DNA of 64,000 nucleotides from an uncultured Mucispirillum sp. (lineage in GTDB: Bacteria; Chrysiogenota; Deferribacteres; Deferribacterales; Mucispirillaceae). Made by a program: the position numbers and the translations under genes. Where the stretch lies: contig CALUZC010000012.1 in assembly GCA_944325215.1 (NCBI GenBank), forward strand, positions 1 to 64,000, written 5' to 3'. Positions 17,880 through 27,194 of this stretch are shown one piece after another. The notes beneath the pieces were generated by a model. It saw nothing but the letters and a program-made list of their open reading frames with translations, was not told the origin of the DNA and made no database searches. Each line of letters starts with the position of its first letter. Within the stretch, counting starts at the first letter, position 1.

Positions 17880-20519
17880 TTAAATGCCCCTTAATTTATT
17901 TGTAATAAGTTTCCTAATAATATCAACAGGATACATTGTTAAAGCCATAATTATAACAACTATCCAACCGTTAAGTCCAAACCTTTGGCAGCTAAATATT
18001 TCACCAATAACACCACCAATACTTACAACAACCACTTGAACTGCAATAATTACAAACCAGATTTTTATAAACATTGGGTTTTCTTTTATATGCTCAAAAA
18101 TATTTATACTGTCGCTTCTTACATTAAATGCATTTACCATAAATGCAAATACAAACATAGCAAAATAACCAGTGTAGAACTGAGCTTCTGTTTCAAAAAA
18201 CGGTCTAAAAATCCCTGATTTAAACCAGAAAATACTTAAAAATGTAAGCCATGCACTCATAATTAATATCTGCACTGCCATAGGTTTACTGATAATGCTT
18301 TCATCACGTCTTCTAGGTTTATCTCTCATATATTTAGCAAGAGCAGCTTCCCCAGCAAACATAATAGAAGCAAGTGCGTCCATACATAAGTTTATCCATA
18401 ATAAGTGTGTAACTTTTAATGGGCTTTTTATACCAATAAATGGGCTTATAGCTGATACTACAACAGCTGCCACATTAATCACAAGCTGCATTTTACAAAA
18501 TTTTAATATGTTTATATATAAAGTTCTGCCATACCATACAGCATTTTTTATGGAGTTAAAGTTATCATCTAATATAACAAGTTTGCCAGCTTCTTTTGCT
18601 ACATCAGTTCCACTTCCCATTGCAAAGCCTACATCTGCTCGTTTTAATGCAGGGCCGTCATTTACACCGTCCCCAGTCATACCAACAACTAAATTCATTT
18701 CCTGGCATATTTTTACCATACGGCTTTTATCAATAGGCATAGCACGGGAGATTACTCTAATTTTTGGAAGTATGGCTTTAATTTCATCATCGCTCATTTC
18801 ATTTAGTTCATTTGATGTTAAAACCATATCATCACTATTATGGATAAGCCCTGCATCTTTTGCAATGGCAACGGCTGTTTCTTTCCTATCCCCAGTAATC
18901 ATAACAACTTGGATACCTGCTTTTTGCACTTCGCTAATAGCTTCTTTTGCTTCAGGGCGAACATCATCTCTAATCCCTACAAAACCAATTAATACTATTT
19001 CATCAGAAATAACATTTTTTTCCATTTTGTGTGTGCTGTAACCAAAAGCAAGAACTCTCATTGCTCTATTAGAAAGCTCATTGATTTTTTCATCAATTAC
19101 TGCCTTATTAATACTTTCAAGTTTACCATCTTCTGATAAATAAAATTTTGCTTTATCTATTAATTTTTCAGGAGCACCTTTATAGAAAGTTTTTCCAATA
19201 TTTTCAATATAAGCCTGGCTGAATTTATTGGCACTGTTAAATTCCTGATGTTCTGTAACACTGTATTTATCATTACTGTTTATTTGAGTATAAATATCTT
19301 CTCCCAAAAATTTTAAAAGTGCTTTATCTGTCATATTTCCACCGATTATATTGTGGGAAGAATCAAACATAGCACCAGTATTTTTACCAATACATAAGCT
19401 TAAAGCTTCTTTTATAGTTTCATTATTTTTATAATCTATTGCTTTTGCATTACCTGTAAAGAAATCAACTACTTCAAGCTGACCTTTTGTAATAGTTCCT
19501 GTTTTATCACTAAATAATATGTTTAATGAACCAGCTGTTTCAATACCAATAGATTTTCTTACTAAAACATTAACTCTTAAAAGTTTGCCAGTATTTTGCA
19601 TTAACACAAGGGCAATAACAAGGGGAAGTCCTTCAGGAACGGCACAAACTATAATTGTAACAGCAATAGCCAAAGCCGTCATTATATCTCCAAGCACAAC
19701 AAATATATCTTGTGAGAAATATGAACTTATGCCACCTGCTTGTAAAATATAGAATATGAAATAAGCTAAGGCAATAACGACTGCACCAATATAACCAAAT
19801 ATAGATATTTGATGAGCTAAATTATTAAGTTTAACTTTTAATGGAGAATCGGGCTCTTTTTCTTCCATATCTTTAGCCATTTGCCCCATCATAGTAGCTT
19901 CACCCACTCTTTGAACCTGCATAACACCTTCGCCGTCTAAAACAACAGCACCTCTAAAAAGGCTGTGTTTATCAACAAAAGTATCCCCAGATATTTTTTC
20001 AGGGAGAACAAAGTTTTCATTGGCTGTTTTTTTACATTCTTCAGCTTCACCGTTTAGGACACTGTTGTCTATATCAATATCGCCATTATATAATATACCG
20101 TCAGCTGCTATTTTATCACCAGCATGTAAAATAATCATATCGCCAACAACAATATCATCAACTTCAATTACTTGGATACCACCATTTCTATAAACTTTTG
20201 CAGTATCTTTTTTTTGTGATGCTTTTAATTTTCTATAAGCATTATCATTTGATACACTTGTTTTTGCAGAAACTAAATTTACAAGCAGCACAGCAATAAT
20301 TGTTCCCACAGGTTCATACCAGTGGCTGTGCCCTAATGCAAACATTAAAAGCATAAGTGCTGCTATAACACATAAAACCCTTATCATAGGGTCTTGAAAG
20401 CCTTCTAAAAAAGCTTGGAAAAATGTAACTGGTTCTGCTTCTTTAATAGCATTTGAACCATATTTTTGTCTACTCTCCTCAACTTGAGCGTCTGTTAAAC
20501 CTAATATTTTCTTTTCCAT
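17880..20519 (-). CDS. Calcium-type P-type ATPase (P2B-like)
   Basis: An 879-residue P-type ATPase. Landmarks in order are the N-terminal cation-ATPase region, VPEGLPLVIALVL in M4, phosphorylation site FSDKTGTITKGQ, KGAPEKLI nucleotide-binding motif, TGDGVNDGPALKRADVG hinge, and LWINLCMDALAS in M6, whose Asn and Asp match the Ca2+ site of PMCA/SERCA pumps. Ten membrane segments are expected. Function: ATP-driven export of Ca2+. The start at 20519 has AAGG upstream; the frame extends upstream without homology. A terminator separates it from the TerD genes, but it abuts the metabolite-module genes, tying Ca2+ export to a TerD (Ca2+-binding) system. Confidence 0.93.
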   Translation of the reverse strand: MEKKILGLTDAQVEESRQKYGSNAIKEAEPVTFFQAFLEGFQDPMIRVLCVIAALMLLMFALGHSHWYEPVGTIIAVLLVNLVSAKTSVSNDNAYRKLKASQKKDTAKVYRNGGIQVIEVDDIVVGDMIILHAGDKIAADGILYNGDIDIDNSVLNGEAEECKKTANENFVLPEKISGDTFVDKHSLFRGAVVLDGEGVMQVQRVGEATMMGQMAKDMEEKEPDSPLKVKLNNLAHQISIFGYIGAVVIALAYFIFYILQAGGISSYFSQDIFVVLGDIMTALAIAVTIIVCAVPEGLPLVIALVLMQNTGKLLRVNVLVRKSIGIETAGSLNILFSDKTGTITKGQLEVVDFFTGNAKAIDYKNNETIKEALSLCIGKNTGAMFDSSHNIIGGNMTDKALLKFLGEDIYTQINSNDKYSVTEHQEFNSANKFSQAYIENIGKTFYKGAPEKLIDKAKFYLSEDGKLESINKAVIDEKINELSNRAMRVLAFGYSTHKMEKNVISDEIVLIGFVGIRDDVRPEAKEAISEVQKAGIQVVMITGDRKETAVAIAKDAGLIHNSDDMVLTSNELNEMSDDEIKAILPKIRVISRAMPIDKSRMVKICQEMNLVVGMTGDGVNDGPALKRADVGFAMGSGTDVAKEAGKLVILDDNFNSIKNAVWYGRTLYINILKFCKMQLVINVAAVVVSAISPFIGIKSPLKVTHLLWINLCMDALASIMFAGEAALAKYMRDKPRRRDESIISKPMAVQILIMSAWLTFLSIFWFKSGIFRPFFETEAQFYTGYFAMFVFAFMVNAFNVRSDSINIFEHIKENPMFIKIWFVIIAVQVVVVSIGGVIGEIFSCQRFGLNGWIVVIIMALTMYPVDIIRKLITNKLRGI

Positions 20520-20568
20520 ATTCAACCTTAAATATTTAGATATAAAAACTTTATTTTTTACGAAAATT

Positions 20569-20591
20569 ATCCTGCATAAAATATGCAGGAT
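20569..20591 (-). terminator. Terminator after the third terD gene
   Basis: Arms ATCCTGCAT and ATGCAGGAT with a five-base loop are followed on the minus strand by an AT-rich stretch. It lies between terD and the ATPase gene and may only partly stop transcription. Confidence 0.7.
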
Positions 20592-20599
20592 AAAGTAGT

Positions 20600-21202
20600 T
20601 TATGAAAATCTTGCAACAAGTTCTTTTAACCCAGGATCTTGTGTTCCCTGCCCTAATGCATTGAACTTCCATTCCCCTTCGTTTCTATATACTTCACCGA
20701 AAATCATAGCAGTCATATTGCTATAATCATCAGTTAAATTAAATCTTAAAACTTCAGAGTTATCTCTTGAGTCTACAAGTCTAATAAAAGCGTTTTGAAT
20801 CATTCCAAAATGTTGTTTTCTGCTAACTGCACTATATATATTAACAACAAATACAAGTCTATTATAATCTGCTGGAACAGATGATAAATTAATAATGATT
20901 TGTTCATCATCACCGTCACCATCTCCAGTTAAGTTATCACCTAAATGCTGAACAGAGCCAGATGGGTGTTTTAAATTACCAAAATATACTATATCTTGTG
21001 CACTTGTAATCTTATCATCTTTAAGCATAAGAACAGATGCATCACAGTCTATATTTGGTGTGCTTGAGAAAATAGACGATAAAAACCCTTTTTTTTCACC
21101 TGCTGGTTTTGCGTCCCAGCCTAAGCCTATAACAATTCTGTCTAAACCAGCTTTTTCTTTACTAAGACTAACTTTTTGTCCTTTAGTTAAACTTACTGCC
21201 AT
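20600..21202 (-). CDS. terD: TerD family protein
   Basis: A 200-residue TerD-domain protein. The family start LTKGQKVSLSK, a GLGWD-like strand, [28 protein letters not shown], the acidic calcium-binding stretch [11 protein letters not shown], and the closing FGEVYRNEGEWKFNALG are all present. TerD proteins are Ca2+-binding beta-sandwiches implicated in tellurite, phage and chemical stress tolerance. This copy has an insertion (EKKGFLSSIFSSTPNI) between the GWD strand and the CDAS strand and is the most divergent of the three. It is third in the run behind telA. Confidence 0.95.
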   Translation of the reverse strand: MAVSLTKGQKVSLSKEKAGLDRIVIGLGWDAKPAGEKKGFLSSIFSSTPNIDCDASVLMLKDDKITSAQDIVYFGNLKHPSGSVQHLGDNLTGDGDGDDEQIIINLSSVPADYNRLVFVVNIYSAVSRKQHFGMIQNAFIRLVDSRDNSEVLRFNLTDDYSNMTAMIFGEVYRNEGEWKFNALGQGTQDPGLKELVARFS

Positions 21203-21254
21203 TTAAGCCTCCTTTTATATAATAATATAAATTTTATTATATTTTATTAAATAA

Positions 21255-21836
21255 TTATTCTGTTTCCACGCCATAATTAGCACAAAGAGCTGCAAGGCCA
21301 CCTTGAAACCCACTACCTATGGCATTAAATTTCCATTCACCATTGTGACGGTAGATTTCTCCAAATACTGCAGCAGTTTCAATAGAGAAATCTTCCCCTA
21401 AATCATACCTTAACAATTCTTCATTGTTATCAGCATTATATATTCTTACATATGAGTTATTAACTTGTCCAAAGTTTTGGTTTCTTTCTTCTGCTTCATA
21501 AATTGTAACAGTAAATACAATTTTAGAAATATTTGCAGGAACTAAAGCTAAATCAATTTTAATAAGCTCATCATCACCATCTCCTGCACCAGTTCTGTTA
21601 TCACCTAAATGTTCAACAGCACCACTTGGGTGTTTTAAGTTACCAAAAAATACAAAATCGCTAGATGATGTAACTTTGCCATTATCTGCAATTAAAAATG
21701 CAGCAGAATCTAAATCAAAACTACCACCCGTATCAAACTTATTAATATCCCAGCCAATACCAACATATAAATTTTTTAAACCGGGATTTCCTTTATTTAG
21801 GCTTACTTTTTCACCTTTTTTCAAACTTACAGGCAT
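21255..21836 (-). CDS. terD: TerD family protein
   Basis: A 193-residue TerD protein, close to the upstream copy at 21867 over the whole length. The Ca2+ motif reads [11 protein letters not shown], with [10 protein letters not shown] and [19 protein letters not shown] conserved. The start at 21836 is chosen because GGAGG is ideally placed; an upstream in-frame codon adds four residues without support. It is cytoplasmic, without signal peptide, and presumably acts with the other TerD copies and TelA. Confidence 0.95.
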   Translation of the reverse strand: MPVSLKKGEKVSLNKGNPGLKNLYVGIGWDINKFDTGGSFDLDSAAFLIADNGKVTSSSDFVFFGNLKHPSGAVEHLGDNRTGAGDGDDELIKIDLALVPANISKIVFTVTIYEAEERNQNFGQVNNSYVRIYNADNNEELLRYDLGEDFSIETAAVFGEIYRHNGEWKFNAIGSGFQGGLAALCANYGVETE

Positions 21837-21866
21837 ATTTACCTCCATTATTATATATTAATTAAA

Positions 21867-22448
21867 TTATTCTGTTTCTATACCATAGTTATGGCAAAGA
21901 GCAGCAAGGCCACCCTGAAAGCCGCTACCAACGGCATTAAATTTCCATTCACCATTGTGGCGGTATATTTCTCCAACTACTAAAGCAGTTTCAATAGAGA
22001 AATCTTCACCTAAATCATATCTTATAATTTCTTCATTAGTATTAGTATCTAATATATGAATATAAGCATTGCTAACCTGACCAAAATTTTGGCGGCGTTT
22101 ATCTGCCTCATATATTGTAACAGTGAAAGCGATTTTAGATATATTTGCAGGCACAAGTGATAAATCTACAATAATCTGTTCATCATCACCATCTCCAGCA
22201 CCAGTTCTATTATCACCAGTATGTTCTACAGCACCAGAAGCGTGTTTTAAATTACCATAAAAGATGAAATCTTCCTGTGTATTAGTTTTACTACTATCAT
22301 TTAATAAAAATGCTGAGGCATCAAGGTCGAAATCAGCACTGCCGTCATATTTATTAGTATCCCAGCCAAGCCCAACAATGACTTTTTTAAGACCAGGATT
22401 TGTTTTTGTTAAGTCAACCTTTTGTCCTTTTGAAAGATTAATCGCCAT
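21867..22448 (-). CDS. terD: TerD family protein
   Basis: A 193-residue TerD protein, first of three tandem copies. The sequence is canonical: [56 protein letters not shown] and [20 protein letters not shown]. It lies 10 bases downstream of telA, so the two form an operon. It is expected to bind Ca2+ in the GDGDD loop. The near identity of its C-terminus with the 21255 copy points to tandem duplication. Confidence 0.96.
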   Translation of the reverse strand: MAINLSKGQKVDLTKTNPGLKKVIVGLGWDTNKYDGSADFDLDASAFLLNDSSKTNTQEDFIFYGNLKHASGAVEHTGDNRTGAGDGDDEQIIVDLSLVPANISKIAFTVTIYEADKRRQNFGQVSNAYIHILDTNTNEEIIRYDLGEDFSIETALVVGEIYRHNGEWKFNAVGSGFQGGLAALCHNYGIETE

Positions 22449-22458
22449 ATTTTATCTC

Positions 22459-23604
22459 CTATTTGTTAGTAGTGCTATTTTGGTGGAATTTTTCTTCAAA
22501 TTCTTTTTTTATAACTTCAAGCCTTGCAGTATCTTCTTCTCTTTTTCTTCTAGCATCTTCTTGGATTTGGCGAGTATCAGTAATACCCTGCATAATAGTT
22601 TTCCAAGTCTGCTCTAATGTTTCTATTTTTATAGAGCTGCCTGAGGCAAGTGCTGCAGTTTGTTTTGCCTGTTCTGCTGTATTTTGTGCATTACGAATAA
22701 GCATTTCGTTAGTTTTTGCATCAAGGGCAGATAAAGCTTCAGCTTGTATTTTTTGGCGTTTTAAAAGTATAGCTTGGGCTAAAGACTGCTTAAATATAGG
22801 TAAAGTAATGATAAATGCAGAATTAATTTTTCTAACTAAATTCATATTGCTAAAAGCAGTAGTTTTAAGCATAGGAATAGACTGCATAGCCACATTTTCT
22901 GCAATACGTAAATCATGAGTTCTTTGTTCTAAAAGCATTTTAGACTGGTTTAAGCTTGTAATATCCATTTGAATAGCATTATCACCAGTTCTTTCAAACT
23001 CTGCCTGCCTTTCCTGAATATATTTATCAATTTCTTTTACACCTTGCTCACCAGCAAGTATATACTTAACCAGCTCATGATAGTATGCTAAGTTAGTCTG
23101 AAACATTTCCTCTAAACTGCGGTTTGATTCCTTAATTTCTGCTTCATATTTTTTAAGCTGAACAAATATTTTATCAACTTCATCACCCATAGTTTGATAT
23201 TTGTCTAATATTTTATCCATCTGTTTACGAAGGTTTGTAAAAAGTTTACCAAAAAACCCAGGGTTTTCTTTTATTTCTTTAATATCAAATTTATCCATTA
23301 TTTTTGAAAGAGCATTTAACATTTCCCCAGAATCATTAATCTGGCTCATATTCATGCTTCTAACAACAGCATCAGAGCATTTTGCTATTTCATCTGCTGC
23401 CTGGCTGCCAAAGGATACAATACTATCCATATTATATACTTCTATTTGGCTAACTAATTTATCTACTTCGGCTGAATTTGTATATTTTTCAGCCATTTCT
23501 TTTCTATCTTGAACAATGTCAAATGGAACAACACTTGTTTCCTGTTCCTCAACAGTAGTTGTGTTTTGAGTTTGATTAGCAGGTTGATTAAAATTTAATG
23601 CCAT
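22459..23604 (-). CDS. telA: TelA/toxic anion resistance protein
   Basis: A 381-residue, almost entirely helical protein of the TelA (KlaA) family, linked to resistance to tellurite and other toxic anions and to Ter stress systems. Recognisable parts are the Thr/Gln-rich N-terminus, a long coiled-coil centre (MDKILDKYQTMGDEVDKIF, YHELVKYILAGE), the conserved AENVAMQSIPMLKTTAFSN region and ALSALDAKTNEMLIRNA. No membrane segment. It is the first gene of the locus; GGGAGGAAG precedes the ATG, and a TATAAT-like element lies in the ~40 bases upstream with no good -35. Confidence 0.93.
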   Translation of the reverse strand: MALNFNQPANQTQNTTTVEEQETSVVPFDIVQDRKEMAEKYTNSAEVDKLVSQIEVYNMDSIVSFGSQAADEIAKCSDAVVRSMNMSQINDSGEMLNALSKIMDKFDIKEIKENPGFFGKLFTNLRKQMDKILDKYQTMGDEVDKIFVQLKKYEAEIKESNRSLEEMFQTNLAYYHELVKYILAGEQGVKEIDKYIQERQAEFERTGDNAIQMDITSLNQSKMLLEQRTHDLRIAENVAMQSIPMLKTTAFSNMNLVRKINSAFIITLPIFKQSLAQAILLKRQKIQAEALSALDAKTNEMLIRNAQNTAEQAKQTAALASGSSIKIETLEQTWKTIMQGITDTRQIQEDARRKREEDTARLEVIKKEFEEKFHQNSTTNK

Positions 23605-23799
23605 AATTCTTCCTCCCTATTTTATATAACTTTTAATTATATATCATACATCTTATAAAAAAATCAATAAGTTTTTAGGGATAGTAAATGCATTAAATTT
23701 ATATAATAATATCAATATTTTATATCCAAACATCTGTCAAGTTAGATATGGTATTATTTACGGTATTTTGTGGTTTAAATAGGCTTAAAAAAGAAATTT

Positions 23800-23828
23800 A
23801 TTCTGCTGGTTTTTCTTCCCAGCAGAAT
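23800..23828 (-). terminator. Terminator after the barrel gene
   Basis: Ten-base arms ATTCTGCTGG and CCAGCAGAAT with a nine-base loop, followed on the minus strand by a T-rich run. It ends the 24960-23836 transcription unit. The 160 bases between it and telA show no gene. Confidence 0.8.
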
Positions 23829-23835
23829 ATATAGA

Positions 23836-24960
23836 TTATCTTGTTGTAACAGGTATATTATATGTAAAATTAAAGCTTAAAGTTTGGTCGTATCTGCCAC
23901 CAACTTCTCCAGTTTCTGTTAAAAATACGCCGTTTATAAATCCAAGTGATAAGCTTATGCCGTTACTAAATACAAATTCTTTTTTAACATTTAGCCCTGC
24001 ATAAAAAGGCACTCTAAAAAATGGGTCACCTTCCACACTTATAAACCTGTGGTCATTATTTAAATACCAGCCTGAAACAAAAACTAAAGGTTCTATTTCA
24101 AACCAGTTTTTTACAGGTATTGTGCCGCGAAGATATATACCATGTCCAAACTGAGTAACATTATTATCTCTATCAGGTATATTATAGCTTGCAAGGTATA
24201 ATATGGATAACCATTTACTATTAATACCAATAGCACCAGTGTAATTTTCTGTAATAGAAGGTGTTCTTTCTCCAGTTGTAGTATTTACCACAAGTGGAAA
24301 TTCATGCCCTCCATTATGCCAGTAGTGAACAGCTAAATATGGTGTAAATATAGGGGATACAAAATCTAAAGCATAAATTAAGCCTACATCAAAACGCTCT
24401 CTGTGGCGTTCAGTATGCAGTATCTGCCAGTTCATATAAACTTCACCTCTACCACCTTTAAACCATTCAAAAGATGCACCATATTCATAATAACCATGTG
24501 TTAATTTATCATTATATTTATATGTTTCTGGTCCATCTTTAATCAGTGTATTATCTATGGTAGAACGGACAACTGGAGTCATATCCATAAGTGGATCACG
24601 AATTGGGGAAGGCAAGTTATGACCACCTTTTAATGTGCCTATTCTCAACTGCACTGCATCGTTGCCTATTCTTGAAGTTACAATAGGAAAAAAACGAACA
24701 TTATCAGGAAATTCAAATGTAAAAGGTAAAAGCACTGCCATACCTAAATCTACATCAATAAGTTCATTAAATTTAATTTTAAAAGATGCCTCTGTAAAGT
24801 TTTCAAAATAAGTTAAAGTAGTTCTAGTTTCTTCCCACTGAGTATTTTCGCCATTATAAGCATATGAGCTTGTAAAAAGGTTAAAATCTACCTCAGGTGC
24901 TGCAACAGCAAAATTATTAAACATAATTAATAGAGTAACAATTAATAAAAGTCTTTTCAT
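23836..24960 (-). CDS. Outer-membrane beta-barrel protein
   Basis: A 374-residue protein with a signal peptide (residues 1-20, MFNNFAVAA) and many amphipathic aromatic-rich strands (FEWFKGGRGEVYMNWQILH, FIPYLAVHYWHN-like repeats), typical of a 12-16 stranded porin or exporter. No specific ligand is recognisable. Its ATG overlaps the stop of the upstream barrel gene (TAATG), so the two are co-translated and may form a functional pair. Confidence 0.8.
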   Translation of the reverse strand: MKRLLLIVTLLIMFNNFAVAAPEVDFNLFTSSYAYNGENTQWEETRTTLTYFENFTEASFKIKFNELIDVDLGMAVLLPFTFEFPDNVRFFPIVTSRIGNDAVQLRIGTLKGGHNLPSPIRDPLMDMTPVVRSTIDNTLIKDGPETYKYNDKLTHGYYEYGASFEWFKGGRGEVYMNWQILHTERHRERFDVGLIYALDFVSPIFTPYLAVHYWHNGGHEFPLVVNTTTGERTPSITENYTGAIGINSKWLSILYLASYNIPDRDNNVTQFGHGIYLRGTIPVKNWFEIEPLVFVSGWYLNNDHRFISVEGDPFFRVPFYAGLNVKKEFVFSNGISLSLGFINGVFLTETGEVGGRYDQTLSFNFTYNIPVTTR

Positions 24961-26153
24961 TAGAACTTAATTCCCCCTGCAATATAATATCTTCCGTCTG
25001 TAGAACCTTGAAAACCTAAAGTAAATTCAGCTGTTGCTGCTTGAAATTTACCATATATGGCATATTCTAAATATGCTCTAGTAACTCCATCTCTAACTTG
25101 TATAATTTCACGAAGTGCTAAATTTAGCATATAATATTCTATAGACTGTTCTAACCTAACATAGTGAGCATCTGGAGCAAAAGGAATTAAATTACCGTTT
25201 GCATCTACTGTATGGTTTCCATCAGGAGAAACTTTATCTTGTGGAACTTCTCTAACATCATTTTCTCTCCATGTGTATTCTGCAATAGCATTTACCCATA
25301 GTTTATTATTTAAAAATGGGTATCTAAAAGTGGAAGAAATCTGCACTAAAGAGCTTGAAAGCTCATTTGTCCAGCTTCTAGGTGCATTTCTATTTTCATG
25401 GGCATATAAAAACCTATACTCCATATTAGGAAGGTTAAATTTTGCTAAAACTGCTTTTGGTATGCCGTGCATAAAGTCCCCTTGAGAGTATGCTATTTCA
25501 TAATGTTTTCCAATAAAACCAACCCTAATACCTGCACCATTCATATTTTGTGGCAGGTAGTATCCGGGAATATCTGTATAAAAGGCAGCGTTTTCATTAA
25601 ACACATCTAATGTAGTATCATAGTAATGGGGCATAAGCATAAAAGTATTAGTATTAATATCAAATGTTGCTCTTCCTCTAACTGCAACTAATATTCTATC
25701 TAAAAATATGGCTTGAACACCACCATCATATAAACCAACGTTACCTTTAATGTATCCATAATCTTTTTCAGGTAAATGAGTATCAAAATATCCGTTTGCT
25801 GTAATAAAGCCTGTAAGCTGAACATAATCATTGTGAAAAGTTTGGCCTAAAGTAGCATACATTTCACGCATATTAAATGTATTTGCAGGTATTGAATATG
25901 TAAAATTAGAAGTTAAATGAAACTCTATCGGGTATTTTTGGAAAAACCCAAGTGACTCATTATCAGCATCAGGTAAAACTCTCTTATAGTCATCACGAAT
26001 AAAATCAGGCTTAATATATTGTGGTAAATTATTATTTTTTTCTGCCTGCCTTGAAATAAAAAAATCATAAGCTGATGGGTAATCATAAGCATATGATGAT
26101 GTTGCTAAAATGGTGGATAATAAAAATAATGAAAGAATGCATAGTTTATTCAT
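24960..26153 (-). CDS. Outer-membrane beta-barrel protein
   Basis: A 397-residue protein with a signal peptide ending at SSYA. It has regular alternating strands and a C-terminal Phe (YYIAGGIKF) typical of outer-membrane proteins. No known family is assigned; size and strand pattern fit a 14-16 stranded porin. The start at 26153 is preferred because AAGGGG is nearby and the signal peptide begins there. It is translationally coupled to the barrel gene at 23836 and driven by a strong promoter resembling that of the 420-1073 barrel gene. Confidence 0.8.
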   Translation of the reverse strand: MNKLCILSLFLLSTILATSSYAYDYPSAYDFFISRQAEKNNNLPQYIKPDFIRDDYKRVLPDADNESLGFFQKYPIEFHLTSNFTYSIPANTFNMREMYATLGQTFHNDYVQLTGFITANGYFDTHLPEKDYGYIKGNVGLYDGGVQAIFLDRILVAVRGRATFDINTNTFMLMPHYYDTTLDVFNENAAFYTDIPGYYLPQNMNGAGIRVGFIGKHYEIAYSQGDFMHGIPKAVLAKFNLPNMEYRFLYAHENRNAPRSWTNELSSSLVQISSTFRYPFLNNKLWVNAIAEYTWRENDVREVPQDKVSPDGNHTVDANGNLIPFAPDAHYVRLEQSIEYYMLNLALREIIQVRDGVTRAYLEYAIYGKFQAATAEFTLGFQGSTDGRYYIAGGIKF

Positions 26154-26171
26154 AAATCGCCCCTTAAAAAA

Positions 26172-26199
26172 ATTATATATAGCAACATGCAAATGTCAA
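26172..26199 (-). promoter_or_regulatory. Promoter of the barrel pair
   Basis: TTGACA (26194-26199), 16-base spacer, TATAAT (26172-26177), with the start codon 18 bases further. It shares TTTCCTTGACATT around the -35 and AAGGGG before the ATG with the C9-tract promoter at 1103-1129, but has no homopolymer. Confidence 0.8.
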
Positions 26200-26256
26200 G
26201 GAAATTTATATATAAATTTTATCTTGACAAAATAAGTAAAAATATGAAAATACTTT

Positions 26257-27093
26257 ATGCAAAAAATCAAAGTAATTATATTAGTTTTATTTCTATTTAT
26301 GATATCTGGCTGTGAAAAATATTTTTTCTATCCGCAAAAAATATTATACTATATGCCTGAAACATGCATGTATGCCCCTGAAAATATTTTAGTAGAGACA
26401 GATAAAGGCAAAAGGCTTCATGGCTGGTATTTTAAAACTAAAGTAAAAAAACCTAAGGGGACAATATTTTTCTTACATGGTAATTCTAATAATATAAGCA
26501 CTGAAAGTGTTGGTATGGTTTGGGTGTTAGATAAAGGCTATAATCTTTTAACCTTTGATTACAGGGGGTATGGTCTTTCAGAAGGAAAGCCAGATATTGC
26601 AGGTGTGCTTGATGATGGATTAGAGTTTGTAGATGCCATAATGAAAGATAATATGGTAGATAAAAGAAATATGATAATTCATGGGCAAAGTTTAGGTGGT
26701 GCTGTTGCTTCCCATATTGCAGCATTTTCTCCATATGCTGATAAGTTTAAAGTGCTTGTATTAGAATCAACTTTTACATCTTGGAGAAGTGTATCAAAAG
26801 AAATAGCATCAAAAAATTTTTTTACTTGGGCATGGCAGTATCCTATAAGCTGGGGGATACCATCAAAGTATTCATCAATAGATAATATTCGTAATAGTAA
26901 AATAAAAAATACAATAATTGTCCACTCAAAAAAAGATGCAATGATAGGATATAAAAATGCCGAAACTCTTTATGCAAATGCACATAACAAAAAAGTAATA
27001 TTATATGATGATTTTTCAGCTCATGCTGCTATAATGCAAAATCCAAGAATACAAAAAGAATATATTAAAGAATTAGAAAAATTATCTAAATAA
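26257..27093 (+). CDS. Alpha/beta hydrolase lipoprotein
   Basis: A 278-residue lipoprotein: lipobox FMISGC at residues ~14-19, then an alpha/beta-hydrolase fold. The oxyanion region is FFLHGNSNN, FDYRGYGLSEG follows, the nucleophile elbow is HGQSLGGA with catalytic Ser, and late acidic and His candidates are HSKKDAMIGY and DFSAHAAIM. This matches ABHD13/BEM46-like serine hydrolases; the substrate is unknown. No Shine-Dalgarno is visible, and a TTGACA at 26224-26229 sits only 28 bases before the ATG, so the transcript may be nearly leaderless. Confidence 0.88.
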   Translation: MQKIKVIILVLFLFMISGCEKYFFYPQKILYYMPETCMYAPENILVETDKGKRLHGWYFKTKVKKPKGTIFFLHGNSNNISTESVGMVWVLDKGYNLLTFDYRGYGLSEGKPDIAGVLDDGLEFVDAIMKDNMVDKRNMIIHGQSLGGAVASHIAAFSPYADKFKVLVLESTFTSWRSVSKEIASKNFFTWAWQYPISWGIPSKYSSIDNIRNSKIKNTIIVHSKKDAMIGYKNAETLYANAHNKKVILYDDFSAHAAIMQNPRIQKEYIKELEKLSK

Positions 27094-27112
27094 GCAAATA
27101 TTGAAAGAAAAT

Positions 27113-27131
27113 AATAGTTATTATCATTATT
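27113..27131 (+). promoter_or_regulatory. Possible Fur-like operator
   Basis: AATAGTTATTATCATTATT matches the 19-base Fur consensus at about 14 positions and lies just upstream of the -35 of the DUF3015 gene. In DNA this AT-rich such a match can occur by chance. Confidence 0.25.
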
Positions 27132-27135
27132 TTTA

Positions 27136-27163
27136 TTGACAATCGTAATTATATTTGTATAAT
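27136..27163 (+). promoter_or_regulatory. Promoter of the DUF3015 gene
   Basis: TTGACA (27136-27141), 16-base spacer, TATAAT (27158-27163), 31 bases before the ATG at 27195. Confidence 0.85.
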
Positions 27164-27194
27164 TTAGAACAATACTTATATATAGGAGTTAATT

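Noticed and set aside
18295-19041. Long open frame antisense to the Ca2+ ATPase gene
   Set aside because: It mirrors a conserved P-type ATPase coding sequence, has no ribosome binding site and its translation has no recognisable domain.
20520-20672. N-terminal extension of the Ca2+ ATPase overlapping terD
   Set aside because: The extension has no homology to P-type ATPases, runs through a terminator hairpin and overlaps a conserved gene; ATG 20519 has a ribosome binding site.
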